Source of the DNA: Chloroflexota bacterium
Lineage (GTDB): Bacteria; Chloroflexota; UBA6077; JACCZL01
Direction of reading: 5' to 3'
Assembly (NCBI GenBank): GCA_020850535.1
Contig: JADZEM010000116.1
Span: 1-45,418 of the forward strand
Length of the DNA stretch: 45,418 nucleotides
The number at the start of each line of letters is the position of its first letter. The stretch's first letter is position 1. The translations under genes were made by a program, and so were the position numbers. Shown here piece after piece: positions 16,921 to 26,852 of this stretch. The notes under the pieces are model-generated. The model did no database searches. It saw only the letters and a program-made list of their open reading frames with translations, and was not told the DNA's origin.

Positions 16921-18399
16921 CTACCGCAGGAGCCGTTCGACTTCCTTCTGGAGGTCGTCCAGCATCGGCTGGATCGGGTCGGCCTTCTCCAGAACCTTGC
17001 CGAACATGTCGCCCCAGGCGATCCAGATCTTGTCGGGGTTCTTGGAGTACGGCGGCACCGGCTTCACGTCCTCCTTCGCCAGGATGTCGGCGTAGGTGCG
17101 GACGATCTGCGGGCCGAATCGGGTATAGCCAGCCAGCTTTTCGAGGTTCGGATCGGTGAGCAGGTCGAGGCGGGCCGGCAGGCGGAAGCCCAGGATCTCG
17201 CCGAGCTGCTGCTGGGTCTCCTTCTCGGCCATGAACTTGACGAAGGCGATAGCGCCCTCGCTGTTCTTGGCCTTCGCCAGCGGCGAGAAAACGACGTTCG
17301 CCAGCACCACGTTGCCGCTGACGTTCGGATCCTTGCGCGGCAGCGGATGGTAGACCGTCTCCGCGCCAGCGTCCTTCGCGCTCTGGGCCAGCGACATCTG
17401 GGCGATCTGGTACATGCCCTTGTCCTGCCAGTTGTAGGCGTAGAGCTTGCCCTCGTCGCCCGAGAACGTGTTGCCCGGGTCCGCCGTCTTGAACAGCTTG
17501 CGGCTGAACTCGTAGGCCGCGACGTGCTCCGGCGCGTTGAAGAAGCCCTTGGTGCCGTCGTCGTCGCCGAGCGGCTTGCCGGTCTGGTTGATCCAGGGGA
17601 TCGTCCGCAGCACGGTGCCGTAGACGCGGTTCGGCGCGGGGCCGTACAGGTTGTAGCCGATGTACTCACCCTTGCCCGCCTCGAACGCCTTGGTGGAGTT
17701 CGCGACCAGCTCGTCCCAGGTTTTCGGGGCCTGGGTCGGATCGAGGCCGGCCTTCTTGGCGACCCGGACGTTCGTCTCCAGCGCGAAGGCCGAAGTGTAG
17801 ATCGGCAGGCCCCAGAGCTTGTCCTGGTACAGCGAGCCGGCGATGGTCCCGTAGGAGAAGTCCTTCGGGTTCACGTCCGGCACCGCCTGCAACGCGCCGA
17901 GCGAGGCAAACTCGTGGACGAACGCCTCGCCGGTCGTGACCTCAGGCACGGTGCCGCCGGCGATGGCCGTCAGGAGGCTGGTCCGCAGCGGCTGGTCCCA
18001 GCCGTGATCTTCGACCTTCAGCGTGTACTTCGGGTTCCGCTGCGCGAACGTGTCGCGGACCCAGGTCGCCCACTTGCCGTTGGGCGTGTTCATGTCGTTG
18101 AACGTGATCTGACCGGACCAGACGACGATCTGCTGGTCGCCCTTGCCGGCCGTGATGACCGGGATGGCCGCCGTGGCGGCAGCGGCCGGCTTCTGCTCGG
18201 CGGGCTTGGTCTCGGCCGGCTTCTGCTCGGCCGGCTTCGCAGCCGGGGCCGCCGGCTTCTCGTCTGTCTTGGCTGGCGCGGCCGGCGCCGATCCCGACGA
18301 CTGCCCGCAGGCAGCCAGCACCGGCGCGAGCAACGCGATGCTGGCGCCAGCGCCCAGCCCGCGCAGCAACCGACGACGCGACACGTTCCGTGTGTCCAT
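16921..18399 (-). CDS. Extracellular sugar-binding lipoprotein (Tat/lipobox)
   Basis: A 492-residue family 1 extracellular solute-binding protein. The N-terminus has a twin-arginine-like SRRRLLRGLG (residues 7-16), a hydrophobic stretch and a lipobox LAAC with Cys at residue 31, so it is probably exported folded and anchored by lipid. Residues about 45-75 form a Lys-Pro-Ala-Glu tether with KPAEQKPAETKPAEQKPAA repeats. The mature part shows the family's central features such as TGEAFVHEFASLGAL, AFALETNVRVAKKAGLDP and the TWDELV phrase. Start ATG 18399 follows GGGGAGGAG by six bases. It delivers substrate to the two downstream permeases. The operon's LacI repressor gene precedes it by 72 bases. 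Confidence 0.94.
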   Translation of the reverse strand: MDTRNVSRRRLLRGLGAGASIALLAPVLAACGQSSGSAPAAPAKTDEKPAAPAAKPAEQKPAETKPAEQKPAAAATAAIPVITAGKGDQQIVVWSGQITFNDMNTPNGKWATWVRDTFAQRNPKYTLKVEDHGWDQPLRTSLLTAIAGGTVPEVTTGEAFVHEFASLGALQAVPDVNPKDFSYGTIAGSLYQDKLWGLPIYTSAFALETNVRVAKKAGLDPTQAPKTWDELVANSTKAFEAGKGEYIGYNLYGPAPNRVYGTVLRTIPWINQTGKPLGDDDGTKGFFNAPEHVAAYEFSRKLFKTADPGNTFSGDEGKLYAYNWQDKGMYQIAQMSLAQSAKDAGAETVYHPLPRKDPNVSGNVVLANVVFSPLAKAKNSEGAIAFVKFMAEKETQQQLGEILGFRLPARLDLLTDPNLEKLAGYTRFGPQIVRTYADILAKEDVKPVPPYSKNPDKIWIAWGDMFGKVLEKADPIQPMLDDLQKEVERLLR

Positions 18400-18424
18400 A
18401 CGAACTCCTCCCCTGGGCTCCCGA

Positions 18425-18454
18425 GATGGGTTCCACCACGATGGGTTCCACCAC
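18425..18454. repeat. Exact tandem duplication of 15 bp between lacI-like and binding-protein genes
   Basis: GATGGGTTCCACCAC occurs twice head-to-tail (18425-18439 and 18440-18454), in the 72-base gap upstream of the binding-protein gene. It may be a replication slippage product or a mRNA feature affecting the expression ratio of repressor and binding protein. No consensus matched. Confidence 0.8.
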
Positions 18455-18471
18455 GAATGCAGGGACGGCAG

Positions 18472-19563
18472 CTACTCCGCTGCTGCATCGCCCCTGATGA
18501 AGGTGACGTGCTGATGCGCACCGGTGCGCTGAGCTGCTGTTGACGCACGCTCGATGAGCTGGACGGGCAGGACGGTGCGGACGTCCGAGGGTCTCCCTTC
18601 GACCATGCGCGCCAGCAGCGTGACTGCCGTCTCTGCAAGAAGTGCCATGGGCTGGCGCACGGCGGTCAAGGCCGGCCGGCACGCTTCAGCCAACGGGCCA
18701 TCGTCGAACCCGACGATGGAGACATCAGCCGGCACGCGAATGCCAGCGCCCTCCAGCGCGTTGATGGCCGAGACGCCGGCGTAGTCCGAGACGGCGAACA
18801 GGGCCGTCGGCGGATCGGGCTGCTGGAACCGCGCCAGGGCGGCCCGCCCCAGATCCTCGCGATGGTCCGCCCAGATCACGAGATCGTCGGCGACGGGCAG
18901 GCCCAGCTCGGCCATTGCCGCGTGGTAGGCCGCGCCCCGCAGGTCGATCCACAACGAGGCCTCACGGTGGTAGGTGAGATGGCCGATGCGGCGATGGCCG
19001 AGGCGCGCGAGGTGCTCGACCGCCACGCGCACGCCAGCGTCGTTGTCCACCACCACGTGCGCCACGTTCCGAGGCTGGACCCGGTGCGGGTCGATCAGGA
19101 CAATCGGCACCTGGCTGGCCGCTGCCTCCAGGGCCGGCTCGTCGGCCGCCGAACGGAAGAACACCAGCCCGTCAACCTCGTGACCGTGGACCAGCGAGGC
19201 GACGATGCTCAGGTCGCGCTCGGTGTCGCGGTGGCTGTTGAACAGCATGGTGCGGTAGCCGGCCTCTTCGGCGCTGACCACGAAGCTGTTGACCACCCGC
19301 GCCGCGTAGCCGGAGTTCAGCTCTGCTGCGACAAACGCGAAGACGTTCGTCCGGCCACTGGAGAGCCGCCGGGCCGGCAGGTTGGGCACGTAGTTGAGCT
19401 GTCGAGCGGCGGTCTGAACCCGCTCGCGGACGGCGTCGCTGACGGCAGACGCGCCATTGATGACGCGGGAAGCCGTCTTCAAGGAGACGCCCGCGAGCTG
19501 CGCGACATCGACGAGACGGGTCGAGCCGCCCGCGTCAGACCTGCGCGGCGACAGCGCTGTCAT
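18472..19563 (-). CDS. LacI-family transcriptional repressor
   Basis: A 363-residue repressor. Residues about 21-75 form the LacI helix-turn-helix and hinge (LVDVAQLAGVSLKTASRVIN, then NYVPNLPARRLSSG); the rest is a periplasmic-binding-protein-like sensor core with FVAAELNSGY, LVHGHEVDGLVFF, ALEGAGIRVPADVSIVGFDD, as in family members that sense sugars. I choose ATG 19563, preceded by GGGGAGG with short spacing; GTG 19575 would add four residues. The gene heads the operon with the binding protein, two permeases and two dehydrogenases. A perfect operator-like palindrome overlaps its promoter and a second sits in its first codons, so it most likely represses its own operon. Confidence 0.93.
   Translation of the reverse strand: MTALSPRRSDAGGSTRLVDVAQLAGVSLKTASRVINGASAVSDAVRERVQTAARQLNYVPNLPARRLSSGRTNVFAFVAAELNSGYAARVVNSFVVSAEEAGYRTMLFNSHRDTERDLSIVASLVHGHEVDGLVFFRSAADEPALEAAASQVPIVLIDPHRVQPRNVAHVVVDNDAGVRVAVEHLARLGHRRIGHLTYHREASLWIDLRGAAYHAAMAELGLPVADDLVIWADHREDLGRAALARFQQPDPPTALFAVSDYAGVSAINALEGAGIRVPADVSIVGFDDGPLAEACRPALTAVRQPMALLAETAVTLLARMVEGRPSDVRTVLPVQLIERASTAAQRTGAHQHVTFIRGDAAAE
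19550..19561. promoter_or_regulatory. Second LacI-type operator, inside the repressor's first codons
   Basis: GACAGCGCTGTC is a perfect 12-bp palindrome with central CG, identical to the core of the promoter-side operator. Its centre lies 83 bases from the other centre, close to eight helical turns, so both could be bound on one DNA face. It overlaps codons 1-5 of the repressor, so it may be partly coincidental. Confidence 0.6.
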
Positions 19564-19617
19564 CGTCCTCCCCACCGGCTCTCGGCGTACGTCTCAGCCG
19601 CCTTGCCACAGAGGTCG

Positions 19618-19646
19618 AGTCTACTCGTCGATGACAGCGCTGTCAA
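19618..19646 (-). promoter_or_regulatory. Promoter with overlapping LacI-type operator for the sugar operon
   Basis: Leftward strand: TTGACA (19646-19641), a 17-base spacer, TAGACT (19623-19618), close to the sigma-70 consensus. A perfect 14-bp palindrome TGACAGCGCTGTCA (19632-19645) covers the -35 hexamer and early spacer. It has the central CG of LacI-family operators and fits the pattern TGWNANCGNTNWCA known for CcpA/LacI-type sites. Binding here would block RNA polymerase. Transcription would start near 19611 and reach the repressor start after about 48 bases. Confidence 0.82.
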
Positions 19647-19774
19647 CCCACCCACGGCTCGAAGCGCTGCGATTCCATACAGCCACACACACGGCTGCTC
19701 TCGCACAGCCCGTGCGCCGCTGACGCTGGAACGTCCGCTTCGCCGTCCGCATCGGTCCAGGCCTTCTCTGTCGT

Positions 19775-20812
19775 CTACTCTGCCAGCGGCAGGCTGACGA
19801 CGCCGCTCTCGGCGTTCGACTTGTAGGCTGCCAGGATCACCTCGACGGCCTTCTTGCCGTCCTGGCCGGTGACCCGCGTCGGCGTCCCCTGGGTCAGGCC
19901 CCGCGAGTAGTCCTCCCACATCCGCATGAACGAGGTTGCCGAGACGTCGGGCGTCGGGATCTCGACGTTGTGGATCTCGGTGTCGCCGAACAGTTTCGGC
20001 GAGATGACGTTCAGCCCGAACCGCTGTCCGCTGGTCCCTGGCCCCACACCGAGCGCCGCGTACCCCTCGCGCCCGTGCAGCACGATGCTGTGCTCGAACG
20101 GCCCATGCGCGATACCGAACGTCGCTGTCATCTCCGCGACCACGCCGCTGGCGAACTTGAGCGTCGCGATGGCCGTATCCTCGGCCGTCATATCCACGAC
20201 TTTCAGGTCGCCGAACAGGCAGGAGACCCGGGCGACGTCGCCGAGCAGCCAGCGCAGCACGTACGCCGGGTGCACTGCCTGCGCGATCAGCACGCCCCCG
20301 CCGCCGCGCTTCGTCGCCAGCCACGGGCGCACGCCGACCGTCCTCGGCCCCTCGAACCCGGTTGTCTGGGCCAGGATCACCTCGCCAATCGCCCCGCTGG
20401 AGACGACCTCGTGCAGCTTCTCGACGGCATGCGAGTAGACCCGGTTGTGGACGGGCAGCAGCGTCTTGCCGGCCGTGTCCGCTGCCGCCAGCATGCGGTC
20501 CATCTCGCCGATGCTCTGCCCCAGCGGCTTCTCGCAGACGACGTGCTTGCCGGCCTGGAGCGCCTCGACCGTGTACTGCTCGTGAAGGTCGTGCGGCAGC
20601 AGCACGGCCACGCACTCGACGGCCGGATCGCCCAGCAGCTCCTGCCACGTCCCGTACACCTTGCCGATGCCGTGCGCGGACGCCTTCTCCTGCGCGCGGG
20701 CCTGATCCATGTCGAAGATGCCCACGACCTCGACAGCCGTGGTGCCGCCGATCGCTTGGAGATGGACATTCGCCACCTGCCCTGCGCCGATGATCGCGAT
20801 GCGTAGCGCCAT
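19775..20812 (-). CDS. Gfo/Idh/MocA-family dehydrogenase
   Basis: A 345-residue dehydrogenase with the canonical superfamily motifs: Rossmann loop IAIIGAGQVANVH, EKP motif VVCEKPLGQSIGEMDR, and a C-terminal domain with GGGGVLIAQAVHPAYVLRWL containing the substrate-site His. It is the only one of the three in this region with the unaltered EKP. It lies 129 bases upstream of the sugar-operon promoter and on the same strand, but is separated by that promoter, so it is a neighbouring transcription unit, perhaps with read-through. A related sugar or polyol substrate is inferred from position. Confidence 0.92.
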   Translation of the reverse strand: MALRIAIIGAGQVANVHLQAIGGTTAVEVVGIFDMDQARAQEKASAHGIGKVYGTWQELLGDPAVECVAVLLPHDLHEQYTVEALQAGKHVVCEKPLGQSIGEMDRMLAAADTAGKTLLPVHNRVYSHAVEKLHEVVSSGAIGEVILAQTTGFEGPRTVGVRPWLATKRGGGGVLIAQAVHPAYVLRWLLGDVARVSCLFGDLKVVDMTAEDTAIATLKFASGVVAEMTATFGIAHGPFEHSIVLHGREGYAALGVGPGTSGQRFGLNVISPKLFGDTEIHNVEIPTPDVSATSFMRMWEDYSRGLTQGTPTRVTGQDGKKAVEVILAAYKSNAESGVVSLPLAE

Positions 20813-20894
20813 GTAGCTCCCCTTGCCCTGGGTGGGCCAGTCTCGGCCACGCGCGGCCCTGCCGCTCTCGGGTGGCCTCCCATGTTGTACACGG

Positions 20895-20957
20895 CCTGCC
20901 AGCGGCGTCAGCGCCAGCGGCGCCAGCGCCAGCGCCAGCAGCGCCAGCGGCGCCCCC
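20895..20957. repeat. GCCAGC-rich low-complexity tract upstream of echA-like gene
   Basis: An imperfect array of GCCAGC and GCGCCAGCG units between the divergent dehydrogenase and enoyl-CoA hydratase-like genes. Read rightwards it would encode an Ala-Pro tract, but it lies before the favoured start at 21052. Simple-sequence expansion is the simplest explanation. Confidence 0.6.
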
Positions 20958-21051
20958 GGCGTCCCGTTGCGGAAGCCTCGGAGGCGGACTCGGTCGCGAG
21001 CCTTCTGCTACCGTACCGGCGTGGCGCGGCTGCGCCGAGGAGCCCGTGTCT

Positions 21052-21864
21052 ATGAGCGCTGAACCGCGCGTCCTCCTGAGCGTCGCCAACGGCATCGCCC
21101 TGGCGACCTTGAACCGCCCCGATGTGCTCAATGCCTTCGACGACCAGATGCGAACCGAGCTGTCCGAGGTTGTCGAGCGCGTCGGATCAGACGATTCGAT
21201 CCGGGCGCTGATCCTGACCGGCGCCGGTCGGGGCTTCAGCGCCGGCGGCGACATTCGCGGCATGCAGGCGCGCCTGGAGCAGCCGACTGGCCGCGTGGCT
21301 GACCTGGGCTGGCGGCGACAGCGGCGCATCCATCATATGGTGATGCAGCTGCACGGCCTGGAGAAGGTGACCATCGCGGCGGTCAACGGTCCGGCAGCCG
21401 GGCTCGGCGCGGACCTGGCGCTCTGCTGCGACTTCATCGTCGCCGCGCCCGAAGCGAGCTTCGTCATGAGCTTCATTCTGCGCGGCCTGATCCCGGACGG
21501 CGGCGGGATGTACTTCCTGCCGCGCCGCGTCGGCCTCTCGAAGGCGAAGGAGCTGATCTTTACAGGGCGCAAAGTCTCGGCCGAAGAAGCGGTCAGCATC
21601 GGGATGGCCGACCGGTTGGCCGCGCCGGACCAGTTGCTGGACGAGGCCACCGCCTGGGCCGACGAGCTGACGCTGCACTCCAGCACGGCCCTGGCGCTGG
21701 CGAAGTCGATCCTCGATCAGAGCTTCGAGCACTCGCTGGAGACGGTGCTCTCGGCCGGCGCGCAGGCTCAGGCCATCGGCTACACCACCGAGTTCCACCG
21801 CTCCTCGGTCGAGGCGTTCCTGCTGCGGTCAGCCGAGCGGGCACGCTCCCGGCCCCAGGAGTGA
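21052..21864 (+). CDS. Enoyl-CoA hydratase/isomerase family protein
   Basis: A 270-residue crotonase-fold protein that would act on acyl-CoA thioesters in the cytoplasm. The first oxyanion-hole strand reads ALILTGAGRGFSAGGDIRGM and the second GPAAGLGADLALCCDFIVAA, the classic crotonase pair. The position of the hydratase general-base glutamates is not clearly both conserved (FILRGLIPDGGGMYFLPRRVG has Asp-Gly-Gly instead of the first typical Glu pattern), so isomerase or another crotonase activity is possible. ATG 21052 gives the normal start; an upstream Ala-Pro-rich extension to 20872 is judged non-coding. It precedes the acyl-CoA synthetase gene by 10 bases, so the two form an operon. Confidence 0.92.
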   Translation: MSAEPRVLLSVANGIALATLNRPDVLNAFDDQMRTELSEVVERVGSDDSIRALILTGAGRGFSAGGDIRGMQARLEQPTGRVADLGWRRQRRIHHMVMQLHGLEKVTIAAVNGPAAGLGADLALCCDFIVAAPEASFVMSFILRGLIPDGGGMYFLPRRVGLSKAKELIFTGRKVSAEEAVSIGMADRLAAPDQLLDEATAWADELTLHSSTALALAKSILDQSFEHSLETVLSAGAQAQAIGYTTEFHRSSVEAFLLRSAERARSRPQE

Positions 21865-21874
21865 GGATCGGGTG

Positions 21875-24013
21875 ATGCAGTCTGTCCACTCCAGCGTCAC
21901 AGCCGTCGAGCGGCTGATCCGGCCGCGCTCCGTGGCCATCGTCGGCGCATCCTCAGACCCATCCCGTACGACGGGCCGGCCCCTTCGCTACCTCCTGAAG
22001 CACCGCTACGGCGGGACGATCTACCCGGTGAACCCGCGCGCCGCCGAGATCGAGGGCATCCGCTGCTACCCCAACATCGCGGCGCTGCCGGAGCCGCCTG
22101 ACATGGCCCTGGTGCTGGTCGCCCCCGAGCTGGTGGAAGATGCCGTCAGACAGCTTGCCGCGCTGGGGACGCCAGCCGCCATCGTGCTGGCGGGCGGCTA
22201 CGCCGAGGCCGACGAGGCCGGCCGTCAGCGGCAAGCCGAGCTGAAGGTCGCCGCCGGGCCGATGCGCCTGCTCGGCCCGAACACCATCGGGCTGGTCAAC
22301 GTCACCGACAACACGGCGCTGACGCCGAGCGTCGCCCTGGAGCTGGCGCCGCTGGCGCCGGGGAGCGTCGGGCTGGTGTCCCAGAGCGGCGGCATTCTCG
22401 GGTCGGTCCTCTCGCGGGCCGAGGCGCGCGGCATCGGATTCTCGCGGCTGGTCAGCACCGGCAACGAGGCCGACCTCCAGGTTGAGGACATCGTCGAGTT
22501 CCTGCTGGACGACGACGCCACGCGGGTGATCGCGCTGTACCTTGAGGGGCTGCGCGACGTGCCCCGTTTCCGGCGACTCGCCCAGCGGGCCTGGGAGATC
22601 GGCAAGCCGCTTGTCGCGTTCAAGGTCGGGCGCTCGGAGGCCGGCGCCCGCTCAGCCTCGTCGCATACGGGAGCCATGGCCGGCTCGGACCGGGTCTACG
22701 ATGCGATGTTCTCGCAGCACGGCATCCTGCGCGCGGCCACATTCGCCGACCTGATCGACGTGGCCGGCGCGCTGGCGACCGAGCGTCGTCCGCGTGGCAA
22801 CCGGCTGGCCGTGCTCACGTCAACCGGCGGCGCCGGTGTGCTGGTCGCCGACGCCTGTGGGGTGGTCGGGTTCGAGTCGCCGCCGCCCGACGCCGGGACC
22901 GTCGCGCGGCTGGTGGAGCTGCTGCCGGGCGAGGCCGCCATGGCCGAGCGCAACCCGGTCGACGTGACGCTGGCCGGCCTTCGGTCAGACCTGTTCAAGT
23001 CGGCCATCGCGGCGCTGCTCGCCAGCCCGACCTATGACGCCCTGGTCACTATTGTCGGATCGTCGGGCATCGCGCAGCCGGAGCTGGCGGCCGGCCCGGT
23101 CCTCGACTGCCTCCGCGAGACTGACAAGCCGATCCTCGTCTACGTCAGTCCGTACGCGCCGAACATCATCCAGTACCTGAATCGTCACGGCGTCCCGGCG
23201 TTCGACACGCCCGAGGGCTGCGCGGCGGCACTGGCGGCGTTGCGGCACGGGACCGCCGGCACGCCTGTGCCTGGCGCTGACACGACGATCCCACACCAGG
23301 GCAACCGCGCGACGCCGTCTGACATGCTCGCTGGACTGACGGCGGGACCGCTCAACGAGGCCGAGGCGAAGGCGCTGTTCCGCGCGGCCGGCATCCCGAG
23401 TGTCCGCGAGCGGATCGCCCGCACGCCCGACGAGGCCGAGGCGGCGGCCCGCGATCTGGCCGGCCCGGGCGGAAGCGTCGTGCTCAAGGTGCTGTCACGC
23501 GACCTGGCCCACAAGACAGAGGCCGGCGGTGTCAGGGTCGGAGTGCCTGTGGCGGACGTTGCCGCCGAGGCCACCGACCTGCTCGTCACCGTCCGCGAGC
23601 GCCAGCCGCGCGCCCGCACCGACGGCGTCCTGGTGCAGGAACAAATCCTGGGCGGCGTCGAGCTGATCCTGGGCTTCACCCGCGATCCGCAGATCGGCCC
23701 GGCCATCCTGGTCGGGGCGGGGGGCGTCGCCGCCGAGCTGTACGGCGACACCGTCGTGCGGCTGCCGCCGATCTCCGGGCCCGAGGCCCGTCAGATGGTC
23801 GCGCGGCTGACCTGCTATCCGCTGCTGACCGGCTATCGTGGACGTCACGTGGCGGACGTGCGTGCGCTGGCGCAGGCCGTCGTGGCGTTCTCGGAGCTTG
23901 TCGAGTCGCTTGGGAATCGGCTCGTGGAAGCCGAGATCAACCCGCTGTTCGTGCTGCCGGAAGGGCAGGGCGTTCTGGCAGCGGACGGACTGGCCGTCCT
24001 GGCACCGGCGTAG
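21875..24013 (+). CDS. Acyl-CoA synthetase, NDP-forming (acetate-CoA ligase-like)
   Basis: A 712-residue fused-subunit NDP-forming acyl-CoA synthetase, converting an acyl-CoA, ADP and phosphate to acid, CoA and ATP or the reverse. The CoA-binding domain (VAIVGASSDPSRTTGRPLRY) is followed by two succinyl-CoA-synthetase-like domains with SVGLVSQSGGILGSVLSRAE and the phosphohistidine region SASSHTGAMAGSD, then an ATP-grasp domain with LKVLSRDLAHKTEAGGVRVG and GVELILGFTRDPQIGPAILV. There is no C-terminal acetyltransferase domain, so it is not a Pat-type protein acetyltransferase. ATG 21875 follows GAGG; GTG 21872 is equally possible. It is cotranscribed with the enoyl-CoA hydratase-like gene, which suggests breakdown of a CoA-linked acid. 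Confidence 0.93.
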   Translation: MQSVHSSVTAVERLIRPRSVAIVGASSDPSRTTGRPLRYLLKHRYGGTIYPVNPRAAEIEGIRCYPNIAALPEPPDMALVLVAPELVEDAVRQLAALGTPAAIVLAGGYAEADEAGRQRQAELKVAAGPMRLLGPNTIGLVNVTDNTALTPSVALELAPLAPGSVGLVSQSGGILGSVLSRAEARGIGFSRLVSTGNEADLQVEDIVEFLLDDDATRVIALYLEGLRDVPRFRRLAQRAWEIGKPLVAFKVGRSEAGARSASSHTGAMAGSDRVYDAMFSQHGILRAATFADLIDVAGALATERRPRGNRLAVLTSTGGAGVLVADACGVVGFESPPPDAGTVARLVELLPGEAAMAERNPVDVTLAGLRSDLFKSAIAALLASPTYDALVTIVGSSGIAQPELAAGPVLDCLRETDKPILVYVSPYAPNIIQYLNRHGVPAFDTPEGCAAALAALRHGTAGTPVPGADTTIPHQGNRATPSDMLAGLTAGPLNEAEAKALFRAAGIPSVRERIARTPDEAEAAARDLAGPGGSVVLKVLSRDLAHKTEAGGVRVGVPVADVAAEATDLLVTVRERQPRARTDGVLVQEQILGGVELILGFTRDPQIGPAILVGAGGVAAELYGDTVVRLPPISGPEARQMVARLTCYPLLTGYRGRHVADVRALAQAVVAFSELVESLGNRLVEAEINPLFVLPEGQGVLAADGLAVLAPA

Positions 24014-24071
24014 GAGCGGTCGTTCGCGATTCGAAAGCCATGCACTCCGCCATGGCGCTCACGCTATTCAC

Positions 24072-24353
24072 CGTCATCCCGAGCCGAGTGAACTCGTTCG
24101 GCAGGCTCAGGGCAGAGTCAGCGACCTTCCACCTCGTCATCCCGAGCCGAGTGAGGCTGCTTCCTTCACCGTCATCCCGACCGCGGCGAGGAACGAGCGG
24201 AGTGGATCTTCCTCGTGTAGCCACCAAGGGGAAGATCTCTCGACTGCGTTCGCACGCTCACGTCGCTCGGGATGACGGGCAGGGAGGCTCGTGCCTCACT
24301 CCGCTCGGGATGACGGGCAGGGAGGCTCGTGCCTCGTTGCGGTCGGGATGACG
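24072..24353. repeat. Cluster of GTCATCCCGA / TCGGGATGAC repeats
   Basis: The 405-base gap 24014-24418 between two convergent genes is filled with a short-repeat cluster. CGTCATCCCGAGCCGAGTGA occurs at 24072-24091 and 24135-24154, with a partial copy at 24170-24180. On the far side the inverted form appears in a 38-bp tandem (CGCTCGGGATGACGGGCAGG starts the unit) at 24264-24297 and 24302-24335, plus a partial at 24340-24353. The two halves could fold back on each other. This family resembles dispersed GTCATCCCGAGC elements widespread in bacteria. No gene is evident in the gap. Confidence 0.85.
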
Positions 24354-24418
24354 TCGAGGGTGCTCATTCCTTGCTCTGGTCCGGATGACAGACGCGTTCC
24401 GTTCCCGCCAGCCGGGCG

Positions 24419-26485
<2,067 letters not shown>

Positions 26486-26852
26486 GCTTCTGTGCCCTTT
26501 GTGAGCAATCTTGCTGTCGAGGTGTGGACAGGGAGAACGTCCGCCCCAATCTGGTTGCACTGAGCGTGCCAGTGGGGGCGTGCTCCTTGCCGTAGATCGT
26601 AACGTGTCTGACCCCGGAGACGTGAACGTTTCGCGAGGAGATGGGGATTCGCCGGCAGGATCGCGGAGCTTTTGTCAAGCACGACTCCCGCACACCCCCG
26701 GGAGCGGCGGCGGCGCGACCACGGGTTTCCACGGAGTCAGGCCGGCGGCATGACACCTCGGCTGCGCGCAACTGCACGGAGTGTGCATCGTTGGCTACCA
26801 TGTCGCGGGTCGAGGCCTGGCTGCCGACCTCGCTGATTGGAGCGTGCTTTCC
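26486..26852. other. Divergent intergenic region between ftsH and a secreted-protein gene
   Basis: About 367 bases with no convincing gene. A TTGACA reads leftwards near 26670-26680 but has no matching -10 at the right distance, and a TACGAT on the leftward strand near 26595-26605 is a possible weak ftsH -10. Overlapping long frames here have no recognisable protein character. Promoters for both flanking genes presumably lie in it. Confidence 0.4.

Noticed and set aside
20872-21051. Longer Ala-Pro-rich start of the crotonase gene
   Set aside because: It is translated from a low-complexity GCCAGC tract, and the crotonase fold begins normally at ATG 21052.
24072-24353. Repeat cluster as a CRISPR array
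   Set aside because: Copies are in both orientations, variable in length and spacing, and no cas gene is in the window.
26660-26690. TTGACA on the leftward strand upstream of ftsH as its promoter
   Set aside because: No -10-like hexamer lies at 16-18 bases, so it is not a supported promoter.
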